In this document: piece by piece, positions 32,573 through 44,801 of the stretch
Layout: each line of letters starts with the position of its first letter
Position numbering within the stretch: the stretch's first letter is position 1
NCBI GenBank assembly: GCA_036924285.1
Contig: JAYKYS010000017.1
Coordinates: 2,151,501-2,215,500, forward strand
DNA from: Asterella californica
Lineage: Eukaryota > Streptophyta > Marchantiopsida > Marchantiales > Aytoniaceae
Direction: 5' to 3'
Length of the DNA stretch: 64,000 bases
Notes under the pieces: model-generated
The model's database searches: none
What the model was told of the DNA's origin: nothing
Seen by the model: only the letters and a program-made list of their open reading frames with translations
Made by a program: the position numbers and the translations under genes

Positions 32573-34656
32573 ATGTCGGACGACGAAGTTATGAGCTCAA
32601 GAAGTATGACGGAAGCTAGTGCGACTTTATCGCCAAAGGATAGGAGGATCTTCTCACGTGAGGAGAGAGGAGAAATAAGTATAAGAGGTGTCACAGTTAT
32701 TCACTTTTATTATTCCTGCTCGCATGTTTACTGTAGCGCTCCGAAAATAGCGATAAGAGACCGACGAAGAGTGACTTTGGGGAAATTCGACTTCGTAGCA
32801 TTTGAGTGGCAGAATCCAAAGGAGAGGAACTTCGCATTCCCAGAGCCGAAGAACTTCGTGCTTCAGCAGTTGGGAGAGATGAGAGGAATGCAGACTTCGC
32901 AGAAGCCGTCTGTGAAGCTGAAATCATTTGCAACGAAGTGGCTTGACTTCTAGCCCTGAGAGACAACTTGAGGAATTGGAATTGTCCTTCCTGTTGCAGA
33001 ATTGAGGCGTTGTGTCGGCGGAATTGGTAACCGAAATACTGACTTGTCACAGATACACTTCAGACGATTTGCGAGGAAGACCACAGAACTGGACACTCTC
33101 GCATTGGAGCTTCGTGCTTGGGATGATGACGTAGGACGGTCAGGAGATCTCATGTACGATAGCACGACGAAGTGGCGAAGTACAACAAATTCTTCTCCAC
33201 GATGCCAGTATGATCAAACGGATTCAAGGTGCACAGCTACAGGGATCCTTTCCGAAGAGACATTGCGGTGGCTTTTGAATACGATATTCAAACCCTATCG
33301 CACTTCGTACTTGGCGAATTGGCAGATTCACTTCATCAAGCAAATACTTGCGGGGAATAAGACGTATTGGACGAAGATCTTCCATGTACGTGTGCAAAAG
33401 TTGTTCAATACCTTTGACGGGTGGATCGATGTACTTCACAGTCTTCGCTGCAGTCTTCTACAGAGGGATGCACTTGTTAACGCCGGCCGAGGAAGACAAG
33501 TATGGACCGAGGGGTTGGGTGGAAGATGAATTGATATTAGAACCGACACCTCAGCAGGATGACATGATCACACCGGTCACTTCTGCAGGACCGAGTACTC
33601 GGACGAAGCGGAGAAGAATAGATGAAAAGACGTCAGGAGGAACTACTTCGCGTAGGAAGAAGAAGGCAAAGAAATCTATGATTGAGACTTCGGATGAAGA
33701 ACAAGAAGAAGCCGAAGAAACTCAAGTACCACCTAAGTCTTCTTCAGTGGAGATTGTAGGAGAAGTGCGCCCAAGGCGAAGTCGAGTGGATGTAGAGCTC
33801 GAAAAGTTTGTATTACGAAGGGTGAATTCGGGAGCAACTGAAGTACAAGTTGAGAGTCCTCAAGAGACATTTCGTACTACAGCGAAGCAGACGAAGCGAC
33901 AACTTTGGTCCGCAGAGACTGAAGTATCAAGAAGGAGTTGTAGACGTTTGAGCAGACATTGGAGTTCTTGAGTGGTACCGCGCTGCCAATCCTTGTTCAG
34001 TTGGATATGCAGAGACAGATATACGAGGAGGAGGCGAAGGTGCCATTGACGCTATCTGAACTTCTTAGCGCGATACACTTCAGACGGAAGAGATGGCTTG
34101 AGGAGAAGCACCAGCTCATGACGAAGTTGGAAGACACTTCGGAGGAGGTGAAAAAGCTGATATTGGAGCACGATGCTCTGTTTCAAGCGAAGTCTGAAGA
34201 ACACATAAAGTCTTCACAAGACATTCAGGACTTACAAGCGAAGTTGAACTTGATGACTTCAAGATTTCACGACATGAAGTCAGAGAGGGATACTTTACAG
34301 GATCAGTTGGCGACCAAGGATGACGGACTTGTGAAGGCTAAAGAGGCAAAGACTTTGGCAGAGATGAAGATAGAAGAACATCGGGGTAAAGTGGATGAAG
34401 TGTTAACTTCGTACTTCGCCACTGAGCTTGACTCATCAGAGAAGGAGCTTCTAACGTGACTTTGGGTGGAGATGACAACAGCGGCAGATCCTTCGACTAA
34501 GAGTAGGATAGTTCGAGTCATAGAGAGGATAGTACGTGAGATTCGAGAGATCGGAGAGATAGTTAAACTATCATTATGGAGTATAGCTAGGACTTTACAG
34601 TTAGGTAGTGTAGATACTTCGGTTTCGTCTACTGATCTGACGCTAAAGATGTAATC
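32573..34656 (+). pseudogene. LTR1-encoded coiled-coil protein (copy in the solo LTR), frameshifted
   Basis: The N-terminal part is in one frame to about 33,420 (SYLANWQIHFIKQIL, then KTYWTKIFHVRVQKLF). It continues after a shift in the frame of 33,348-33,971 (YFTVFAAVFYRGMHLLTPAEEDKYG) and then 33,959-34,459 in another. Domains in order: a short globular region; an acidic/basic linker with RKKKAKKS and EEQEEAEE (about 33,600-33,730); a long coiled coil (about 34,020-34,400, with LNLMTSRFHDMKSERDTLQD); and a C-terminal helical part (SYFATELDSSEKELL, TGA at 34,457, then RIVRVIERIVREI). It ends at TAA before the TATA box. Compared with the first LTR1 copy this is better preserved in the N-terminal half. 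The family is unrecognised; the position in U3 of an LTR is certain. Confidence 0.62.
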
Positions 34657-34699
34657 CTTCTTCTTAGGAAGTGAGATTTGTCATCTTCGGACAAAACTG

Positions 34700-34707
34700 T
34701 ATATAAA
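34700..34707 (+). promoter_or_regulatory. TATA box of the solo LTR1
   Basis: TATATAAA followed by GTTGTGTTGTTCGTTCTCAG, the same context as in the other two LTR1 copies. It lies just after the stop of the LTR ORF. Confidence 0.65.
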
Positions 34708-35427
34708 CGTTGTGTTGTTCGTTCTCAGTATCTCTATGTGTTTGTTATCTGCATTTTCTATTTTCTGAAGTTTACGAAGCCATTGTGTGTTTCAAGGATT
34801 TACCTACGAAGTCTTGTAGTGTTATGGTAGAAGTTAGTCTGGGTGACAAAGTCCTTCATAGTTTACAACTGAAATCGGAAGTTTGTGGCGAAGCCTAAGA
34901 ACAAACCAGCAACTACAAAGTTAGTTTACCACGAAGTAGTTTTAAGACGAAGTTACCCTTGGAGACAGTTGTTCTTTTTGTGAAGACACGTAGGAAGAAG
35001 TTGAACTTCGTACTTCGGCGGTAGAAGAGTTTTCTTCGTCAGAGTTTCCGAGACCAGTAGTAGTGAAGATAACTTAGTGTGAAGATACTTAGCGTTTATG
35101 GTGTTAGAAGCTACTTAGTAGCACTTCAGCAATACTTCTTCGTTGAAATATTTCCATCCGTAGTTCTGTATCTTTGTTGTTTATCTTTTTCTTGAGGTCC
35201 ATGACCTGTTTAGTATCTGTTATGTTATTTTTCAGGATTATCAACTCTGTCTTGTTGGATAGACCTGAGTTTGATCTCTACCGGGACTGATTTTTGCACG
35301 TGAGAATAAAAGACAACCATAAAGAATCACCTTTGTCACATGTTTACTACTTTTGAATAGTAAACAGGTGAGATCTTTAAATTATTACTTTTGAGCATCT
35401 TTTGGTTTTCTTGTGTGTTACAAGAGA

Positions 35428-35985
35428 TCATATTTGGAGGCTGTCAAGTGGATCATCCGCCATGTGAAGTTCTCGATGTAGTACGGACTTCACTATCGAT
35501 ACGGTGGACCTTCGTTGTTACATGGCTACACTAATGTTGATTGGGCAGGGAGTGCCGATATGATCCACGTCAAGTTACACTTTTGAACTTGGAAGTGCTG
35601 CTATAAGTTGAGCTTCTAAGAAGCAACCTACTGTTACTTTATCACCCACAAAAGTAGAGTACCGAGGAGCAACGAATGCAACATGCGATTTGGCTTTGAT
35701 GTCTACTATCTGATATTGGTGTGGAATGTACAGATCTTGTTGTTGTATATATTGACAACATTAGCAGCATGGAGTTAACTAGTAACCATGTTTTCCATGC
35801 TAGGATGAAGCACATTGAGGTGCACTATCATTTCTTAATGAGAATGTCCTTGCAAAAGATATTGACCTCAATTATGTAAGCACATGAGATCAAGTTGCCG
35901 ATATCCTTACTAAAGCATTACCTAGAGATAAGTTTGATGCTTTCAGACATTATCTAGGAGTACATGATGTAGAGTCGAGCTTGAA
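35428..35985 (+). pseudogene. Ty1/copia RNase H, continuation after the solo LTR
   Basis: It resumes with SYLEAVKWIIRHVKF, then YTNVDWAGSAD and a KKQPTVTLS-like block (read with shifts), typical of the copia RNase H. It ends in a region like the usual C-terminus (HYLG). Stops are frequent. A purine-rich run (GAATGAGAG) follows and precedes the 3' LTR. Confidence 0.8.
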
Positions 35986-35991
35986 TGAGAG

Positions 35992-36222
35992 TGTTGATAT
36001 AGTCCCAAGCTCTAGTACATAAGCGACTAATACCAGCTAGAGTAGTTAAGATTATTACATACATTTAATTAGAGGGCTAACTCACCATTAGAGTTTTGTT
36101 TGAATTCACCCTCACTATATACATGGAGAGGCGAAGCCTCACTTATCTCATTCCTATTTACTTCCTTGTCTACTCACTTTCTCTTCTTAGAATGTCTTCT
36201 TAGAAATATCGATATTTCTACA
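35992..36222 (+). mobile_element. Probable copia 3' LTR (231 bp)
   Basis: TGTTGATATAG starts directly after the purine-rich tract, a TATATACA box lies near 36,116, and the segment ends in TTTCTACA. These fit a short copia LTR. There is no 5' LTR in the window for comparison, so the right end is uncertain. Confidence 0.55.
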
Positions 36223-38050
36223 ATCAGAACGTTCGTGGTAGCTCCTATGACGCCAAAGTTGTGGATGAAATTACTTGATTGTCATTACAACCATCATGAC
36301 AAAGCTTTGCACAACCGCTTGCACCATCCACTTAAGAACGACGAGGTCAAGGAAATAAAATCTTAGTTGCAATAGTGGGATATGTGGAAAGGTCTCGAAG
36401 CAATGGCTATTGTCATATTCAGAGCATTGATAGAGAGCAAGATTGATGACAATAACAAGAGTTTGCACGAAACACTTCTTGGGAAGTTTTGCAATTTTCT
36501 CGTGGTAAAAAATGACGCACATTGGTACGATCCACAAAAAGAAAAATACGTTCTACCCTTGTTCTTAGAGCAAGAGCTAAGTGATTATATTTCACTCCTT
36601 TTTGTCATACGTGAAAAGAAAACATTCCTCGTTAAAATTAATTGTCGTCTTGTATGATCCTCTAAACTGACTGAGAGAGCTAGTTCAGTATGTAATGTAA
36701 GAACGACAAGATTTTTTGAGCTATGAATTCATGGGAGGAGAAGAACTATCCTTGATACTTTCCAATTCTCAAAAGGAGAGCGTTCGACAATCATCTCTTT
36801 GGTATCAAAAGAGGAGTATGTTATATACGAGGCCCTTCATGTCACAAGGCCACAGATCCCTATGAAAGAATACTCGAGCAATTGGCTTGATACTACAATG
36901 TGTGATGCTTGCATCAACGATCAAATTGAACTAGTTGAGGTAGTGGATGATGTGATGAATGAAGAGATAGATAGGACAAAATAGATAGAACGAGAGTGCG
37001 GAGGAAGGTACATGATGCCACTCTGACAAAATCCATTGGAGAAAAGTGCAGGAAGTCAAGCATAGATTTTCTAGATCTGATGGAGGAGAGGAGAGGAGAA
37101 CGGAAAGAACGTCGATGGTGCATCCAGAAGATCCAATCAAATGCATGCGCAGACGCAGCAAAGATATGCACGATATCAAACTTTGATTACTCTTCTTGTG
37201 AAGCTATTCTTTCTATCGTTAGTTCACATATTAGATGTCGAACTCTGACAACTTTGTGCTTTTAGTCCATGATCAAGCAGGAGAGAAATTGAAGACGGCG
37301 AGAGCGAGTAAAAATGTTGTTATAGAAAAAGAAAATCAAGTATCTAGCGGGGCTGAAAAACCAACGTTATTAGCTTTCGTGAGCTCATTAAATCACTCCG
37401 TCGTCCATGTTGTTCCTCCAACTTTTGAGGTAATCTGTCATATGACCAAAATGTCATTAATTGTTGAAGAGGAGTTTAGCATTCCAAACGACAATGAAAA
37501 CTACGAGTCCCTTGCACACCAGTTGAGCGAGTAAGCTTCTAGGACCAAGCCGCCCATTATTTCCATTTCTTCATTTTGGATCCTAATTAGACTGGAACCG
37601 TGATTCTATCGTTCATGACTTTGGTAGGAGCCAAGTCACTTGTACAAGAGAAGGTGGAGTTCGAGAAGGAACAACCTACTGGAGAGATTATTGAACACCT
37701 CTCCATCGAATAAGTTGTCAATATATGTTGAGCAAGTTGTCATTTGTAGGTAGTAATGTAATCTCCTCCTCTGTTTGTTTTTAATGATCACATGCAGTTT
37801 CATTGTCTCTATATTGACGATGAGGTGCAAGACCCATATTCATATACATTATTCGATTCACTCGATCAGACCTAATGACCATGAGTGAGTTGTCGAGGAT
37901 GATGAGACTGTATGCCCTAGGATATAATAACTTCTTGTGTGAACTGATCGTTTGGATTTCATAAGTTTAGATTAAGTACAACTAAGACACCATTTGGTTA
38001 TCGACATATCCATATGTGGATGTTTTTAAGACATCTCTCTAAAGATGCAG
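36223..38050. other. Unclassified region with coding-like fragments
   Basis: Several plus-strand open segments lie close together (36,100-36,366, 36,382-36,657, 36,799-36,984, 36,996-37,265, 37,235-37,534). They have charged, non-repetitive sequences, for example DAHWYDPQKEKYVLPLF and SNWLDTTMCDACINDQIELV, and are separated by stops. I recognise no transposase, kinase or other domain. It could be the remains of a DNA transposon or of retrotransposon gag, or sequence captured by a transposon. Confidence 0.3.
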
Positions 38051-41000
38051 AGTGTTTTGTCTACACCATCGATTGATGTTAATTTATGATCGAAACTTGT
38101 CTTTACCAGCGATATCTATAGATATCGAGGTCTGATATCTATATTCGTGTCTAGATATTAACACCACATCGGACCTCAAATAGAGATATCTTGTCCGATA
38201 TCTATATTCATATTTGACGACTAAGACAATATCATACCTCTAATATAGATATTGATGTTCAATATCTATATTCGTGTTTGAAAATCTAGTCCGGTGTCTG
38301 ATCTCTATTCTTGTCAGACGTGGTAAACAGAAGTGATGTATATCGGATTATCATTGATGTACGGACCATGGATCACCAGATCTAAAAAGCATTCAAACAT
38401 GAAGGAGATCTAATAGTTATTGAGACTCCATATCTGTACACTATTGCGCTTCCCAATTGATATTGTCGAAGTGAACATCTTGCGTTTTCATCATTCCAAC
38501 ACAAAGAACATACAATAGATATCGAAGTTCGATATCTATACTCTGTCACATTTTTTGGTATACATCCGAAGTGAACATCTTACATTCTCATCGTTCTAAC
38601 ACGAATGACGTACAATAGATATTGACTTCGACATCTACACTTCTCAATAGCGACATCCAAAGTGAACATCTTGCATTCTCATGTTCAGACAATGGACCAC
38701 CAGATATAGAAAACATTACACACAAAAGACATGCAATGGATATCGAGGACTGACATCTATACGTTGTGACGCTTCCCAATAGTTGTACATATCAAGTCGT
38801 CAAACAAAACAACAGTATTAATTACCATTTAAACTTTTACGAAGAGTTCACTTTCTCAAAATCAACATCCCAAAATATAGACCTTTACTACATTATAGTG
38901 CGGATATTTTGTACTAATCTGATACATCCACTAGAATAAACTGTGGATGTCTGGTGGATGTCATCGAGAAGATCATGTGTACAAAATGAAACTCCTAACG
39001 TAATCTCAAAGCTTGAAACAAGCTTCCAAAAGAACCAAGCTTATAATCTAGAAGTCCTGCATGAAATCAAGGAATGAGAATTGTGTCATGGCTATATCTT
39101 CATGTTCCAACTACGTTTAATATAGCTCTTATGACGACTTCTAGGAACAGGACGACCTTCAGCATTCTTGTTTGCAAGTTCAGCTTGTCTGCCTTCAGTG
39201 ACACTGTCGTTAACGTCACTTCCATGCCTTGGTTGAACAATCTCTTCACAATGTACTTGAGGAGGTGACGATCGCTCCAACATCACATTGCACTTATCCT
39301 CGATATGCTGCAGATCTGTCAATAGCTTCTTGTTATAGAGAAAAATCTCCGTAGATGAGTTGATGATAGAATGTTGAGAGAGAGTTCTCACTTTGACAAT
39401 GACATCTCGCTCAACTTGTATCTTCAATCCGCTCAACCTCCCATCGACATGTACTTCTCCCGAATTTGATAGGTTATCCTTGGACCCGAGTAGAAAATGA
39501 CAATGATCCAGACAAGTTTCTTTGACTCAAACTATGAACTTCATTATGGTCCGAACTCACTATCGATCAGCAATGGCGATATAGACAGATCTGAAAAACA
39601 GCAACAACAAACTCGATGCAAACCCAACTCTCGATATGCCCGTAGAAAAACTCTCACTGAAACGTTCAATCCAGTGATTTCTAAAGGTCCACAATCAAGT
39701 CGGCAAAATAATCAAGAGCTGAAAGACACCGCAAGCACCAACCCCCATGAGCTTCCTTTGGTCTCAAAAAGAAAAATAAAGTTCCAGCCTTCTACTTATA
39801 TGCGTTTGCCTCTCTTAGCTAGTCTAGTGAGAAAGGTGAAACCCTAACCTTAGAAAGATATCAAATCTCAATATCTATACCGAGTAATACGCAGTTATCA
39901 TGCAGAACCCTATTGTATAATTAAACCCGATATGTTTCACAGCTCGCAGAACTCATAGAACCTCCGCCAAAAATATAACCTCTTGCATAGAAACCAAATC
40001 CTAAAATATGGTAAAGCAAATATAAAGATATCGAGCATCGATGTCTTCATGAATATGGTTGGAACATCAAACCCATAACATATTGTTGGCAGAATATACA
40101 TATCGAAGTCCGATATTTTTCTCTCTCGTATGTATAGAAATCAGTTTATCAACAATGGGATATACTTTTTCAAAAATACATCAAATCTTGAGTTCATAGA
40201 TATCGAGGATCGATATCTATGCTCACATGGACACAACGTCTGTTGTAATCAAGATAACTGAGAGTCGATGTTTCAGCAACCGATAACATTTAGCAAACAC
40301 AGATATTTGTTGGACCTAGAAATTTAAAGAAATTGATGTTCAACATCTATATTTCGTCATGTGATATTACATCATTGCATAATACACTAAATCCACGAAG
40401 TCACTAGGATATCATAATCTGATATCTTAATCATTTACTGACAGATTCTAGTCCGCAACATACATCACATGCAAAAAATAAATAATCTAGTATCTGTTCG
40501 ACCACCAACTAACACTCTATGCGGTTTGAAGATCCACGTCCTAACTATACTCTACTTGTAGCATTGTGTAAAGTATTCCTGTTTCTGCTGCACAACTCGA
40601 CGATCTCGTTCCACTCGATATATGCAGTTGTTCGTGTCTGATGTTTTGATTGTAAGATCGGAGGAGAAGATATATTCACTTGATACTTCAAGCAGAACTG
40701 CCGGCTCTCCAATTTGCTCATCTTGTTGTAAAAAATCAAGGTATATTTGCTCGACGTGTTCAAATCCACGGATGATTTTGTCACATCATTCGCTCAACTT
40801 TCTTTCAGGATTATGAATGTTATCAACACCGCCATGAATCTGCATCTCCGTTGCTCGTTGCACTGCTTGCTAAAAAAATCTAGCTCCCACTACTATGCGA
40901 TTGTTACGTCCAACAGGAAACTCAAAAGCATAAGAAACATGACATGGATTGATCATATGTTCTTTTTTGGTCGTTCTTGATTTGAGCTCATATACATGAG

Positions 41001-41850
41001 ATGTTGCTCCATGGAGAGATCAAGAATCTAACTCCATTGCATCAAATAAATGCACTGGAACTACCACTCGCTATGCATTGATATTGCCGCTTGATGAACT
41101 GTCAACAACTCAAACTCACGATCCAATCCAAGGTTCTACCACTCCTTCGAACGATGATTGCAAAAATGTCATGAATGTCCTAAACTCCCCTACTCTCAAG
41201 TGTCCTACAGCATATTGACTTCGCCCTTCAATTGATCCCATGTTGTCTTTATATACAACACTCATGTACTACCTTTTCTTTCCTTCCATCTTGTCTTATG
41301 ACTTGTCTCTCGATCTTATTTCATCAATCTCGATCTTGTCTTAAAAGTAGATGACGGTAAAGATATCAAAGTTTGACATATTCACGTGATGCACATTCTG
41401 CCTAAACCCTAAACACTTCCAATGGAAGGAACATAATACTTAACCAAGTTGGACTCGTTTAAACCTTTAATAGAGTTATACATTATCAAATGGATCAGAA
41501 AAACAAAATAGTAGAGTATTAAAAGAAGAGAATACATGGAAAGATATACTCAAGTAAACTCTTCACATGACTTGTAATTAAATGGTACATAGACAAACAT
41601 ATCATTGAAATAGAAGCACACCTTACGTAGATTGCTTGATTTTATTTCGAGCAAATTTGGAATATAAAGCACATAGGATTTCATCTTCTTCACCATATGC
41701 AATGCACATGTCAGTATTAAATAGTTCTTTCATTAAAGTTATCATGCATGATATCTAAGTAAAAACTAGATATCATGCACGATCTCTATTTCCTGATATC
41801 AGTAAAAGGCTATTGATATCAAGAAAAAACTCTTGATATCAGTTCCTGAA
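38051..41850. repeat. Block of dispersed GATATC-centred hairpins and short tandem units
   Basis: Inverted pairs of the type ATAGATATC ... GATATCTAT recur at about 38,105, 38,190, 38,245, 38,515, 38,615, 38,735, 39,855, 40,100, 40,196 and 41,765. The best are 38,515-38,539 (12-bp arms around one base) and 40,196-40,220 (11-bp arms around three bases). Parts are tandem: a ~120-bp unit containing GAAGTGAACATCTTGC and the hairpin repeats in 38,460-38,790. Open segments at 39,092-39,436 (-) and 39,497-39,847 (+) have no recognised domain. The same hairpin family reappears at 57,940-58,720. Confidence 0.7.
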
Positions 41851-43850
41851 TATTGATAGTGCTACCATTCCCTACTTGGATAAAGACACAAGCCGAAACA
41901 TATTGTTATATTTACTTGTTCTTGGAGTACTTCTTTCTCTATTGGTACAATCAAATGTATTTAATGAATGCACATAAGCTTCATTTAGGACTCATCATTG
42001 TAAAGAAACCTTGGTTAGCCACTCAATCAATCATGCAGTCTTTTTTCAAGACTCCCTTCTGTAATTGAGAAGAAGTTCGACTCCGCTATTATTGAGTTCA
42101 TTGTTACTAAAACTTTACCTCATATTTGGTGGAGTGTGAAGATTTGAAGAAATTACTTAGTACACTTGTTTCTGGATACGTATCCAAATCTGACCCATCT
42201 CCAAGAGATGGATCGTTTGGCAATTACCGTCGAAGGATGGTCGAATGGTTCTCTCAGTGAGTGTCTCATTATACACAGATGTAACTATTTGTTCTTGTTA
42301 CTGATAATGATTTAATTAATATATATTTTGATAATTATAAAACAAAGTATTTGTTAGATGTGTAATTAAATAAGCAAGATGCATTCTATGCTATTAGACT
42401 TCTTCCATGTGTTTCTTGGTTCTAGAGTTGGCAAACATTGCGATTCTAGTTTATTTTGGTTGGATATATTCGAGAATCTAGAAAATGGTTAGTTTCAATT
42501 ACTGATAGCAGGACTGATGCTCGAATTGCTACAATGAAGTGAGTCATTTAATTTTTGGATGATTTTATTGGGCTGTTAATTTCGAGTGAGGATTGAAAGA
42601 TTATTATGAAGTTGTTGAAATGGATGGAGACTTCGACTAAAGTCTCAACATTGATGTCCGGGTCCAAGTAGCATGCATTCACTTTGGCGGTTGCAGCTTT
42701 CAAGTGGTTGTTGGATCATTGCAACTTGAATCAAGTCAAATATTCTCTAGTTCAAGGACAAGATTTGGATCTATGAGTCAAGCATCTGACGGAGGAGATA
42801 CAAGAAGCTGCTAGTAATTTACATTACTTGATCAAGTATCACTTCTCCGTATATTGTTATGTATACCCACAGACGTATGCCTACAATAGGCGGGGGTAGG
42901 CAAGATTAGCGGGATCTCCTCACCAGATGAACAGCCACAAGGTCAGTAGCCTTACCAAGTGGGGCCAACTGGAGGATGGAGATATGAGCAGAAGTATGGG
43001 CCGTGCTCGCCTTGTGGCAGCATGAGGCACAACTCCTGTTCCGGGGAGAGACCCCATCCAAACATTCTCCTCGGCTCCTTCATTTCCTCTTCTCGGGAAT
43101 GTTGGATTCTCTGCGAGTTGTCACCGCTGCATAGCAACTTCAGTTTTTTCTACGACAGTTCTTGGTGCGAGGAATCACGCCACAGCTTAAGAGGTTCTTC
43201 ATGCGACAGTAGTACTACGGGTACGGTGATAGGATTGGGATCTATTTACAGTCAGTGGAAGAAACTCAGAAGGTAACGGGAATTGATCCATGGCGTAGAG
43301 ACACCACAGTCAAGAGGAGGAACTTTGAGTCGTTCGTAAATATAGGAGGAAGCATGTATGTATTCAAGAAGACATTTTTTCCTACCTATAGCCAGACAGG
43401 CGTGAAATCTGTTCTCTGAAGGATTGTGTATACAAGCCTGAAGAGTCTATGGATTCTTTTGGTGAAGGACTCGAGGCGCATTATGAGAAAATAGCTCGGA
43501 GGGGGATGGTAAAATAGTCGGATCATGAAGGTTGTTGCCGAAGATATTTTCTTCTGGTGGTAATAGTCTGAAAATTTAGACCACAAGAATATCAGCCGAT
43601 CAATGGCCAGAGGCTGTTCCTTGCCCCATATTCTATAGGTTACGATAGTAAGTGACAGGAGATACCACCGGAGGAATTTTCTGCGTGAGGTTAGAGTTTT
43701 ACATAAATCAGATGAAGGATGAATTGATAGTGAGATCAATTTCAGTTGTAGGTTATAGGTGTCAGATCTCCCATATTAGATTTCCATCTGCTAATTTGAA
43801 GCACCACCTGGCAGGTCAAAGAAGGGATTATTTTCCATTTTAGTTTAGGT
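41851..43850. other. Unassigned region; weak gag-like sequence at about 42,850-43,600
   Basis: 42,010-42,850 has no clear ORF. Around 42,960-43,060 a Cys/His-rich stretch (CSPCGSMRHNSC) resembles a degenerate zinc knuckle. 43,395-43,500 reads CSLKDCVYKPEESMDSFGEG and EAHYEKIARRG, which is gag-like. Stops are common. If real it is a retrotransposon remnant older than the LINE that follows. Confidence 0.3.
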
Positions 43851-44122
43851 TTTGCACCTTATGTTATCTTCCCTTGGTCTTTGGTGGTTGGACTGATGTC
43901 ACTGGGGTGCATGGGTGTTTGTGTTGGGAGTTATAAAGGTTTGTTTGCTTTATGTCTCCTTTGTGATCTGTTAGGTGCTACATCTACTTGCTAGCTAGTT
44001 CTAGGAGAGAGTATGAAGATCTAGGAGTAGCTAGAAGAAGGAGTCAGGCATGGGTTACAACTCTTCTGTGTAATATTTAGTCTATCTTTCTCAGTAGTGG
44101 ATTTTCTACATGCAGGTCTACT

Positions 44123-44797
44123 GTGGATCTTTCATGCTTATCTCTAAGTAATCTATGTGTTTGCTTGGAAGTCAGCTATGTGTGCATAAGGTTGGAGATG
44201 TCAAACTGCTCTATTTCCTCTACACTCTCAGCATCTGCTGTTTCTGCTGAGGAGAAATCTGCGGTGGTAAATGATAATTTCAAAGAAGTAGTGAAGAAGT
44301 TGGAGATGAAGATGAAATCTTATGCTGAAGCTACCAAGGCGGCTCAAGTCTCTTTTTTTCAAGAGCAAGAGAATGAAAAGCTGAACCAACTCTCAAGGGT
44401 GAAGAATGTGAGAATATCTGGTTTACCTGAGCTAGAGAAGGAGGAGACCAAGGAAGTAGCTACCACTTTTTTTGCTGACACGTTACATGTTCACAAGCCT
44501 GTCATAGTTCAAGCTTACCGCATACGGCAAAAAGACTCACAACCTAGAGCAATATTGGCTAAGTTTGCAGATCAGACACAATGAGATACAGCGATGGCTA
44601 ACAAAGCTGTCTTGAAGGGGAGGCAGATCTGGTTGGATCCTGATCTCACACCGCTACAAGCTGAAGCCAAGCGGAAGGAGCTTGTGAAGGTAAAAAGGGG
44701 CTCAACAAGGAGGGTTCATTGCTCTCTTAAGAGATGGACGTGCTGTTGTCACACAAAGGAGACGAGATGCTTCCAAATAGCAATTTTCAACCCTTAG
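44123..44797 (+). pseudogene. LINE ORF1 protein (L1 ORF1-like RNA-binding protein)
   Basis: One frame from 44,123 to 44,797 is broken by a single TGA at 44,582. A start at 44,198 (MSNCSISS) is equally possible. The protein has a short coiled-coil-like segment (about 44,265-44,395). An L1 ORF1 RNA-recognition-type core follows: KNVRISGLPELEKEETKEV, then AYRIRQKDSQPRAILAKFAD. After the stop comes a C-terminal region (LKGRQIWLDPDLTPLQAEAK). These blocks match the L1 ORF1 pattern closely. In L1 elements this protein coats the element RNA as an oligomer and acts as a nucleic-acid chaperone. The stop near the core boundary would remove the C-terminal domain. Confidence 0.75.
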
Positions 44798-44801
44798 AGT
44801 T

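Larger units (their letters stand above)
32336..35422 (+). mobile_element. Solo LTR1 (3,087 bp) nested in the copia element
   Basis: It starts TGTGAAGCC and ends GTGTTACA, like the LTR at 500-3,727. The flanking pentamers are GGAGA (32,331-32,335) and AGAGA (35,423-35,427), a target duplication with one difference. Removing the LTR and one pentamer restores the copia frame across the junction (PRR then SYLEAVKW). The absence of pol or a polypurine tract on either side indicates a solo LTR left by LTR-LTR recombination. Confidence 0.9.
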
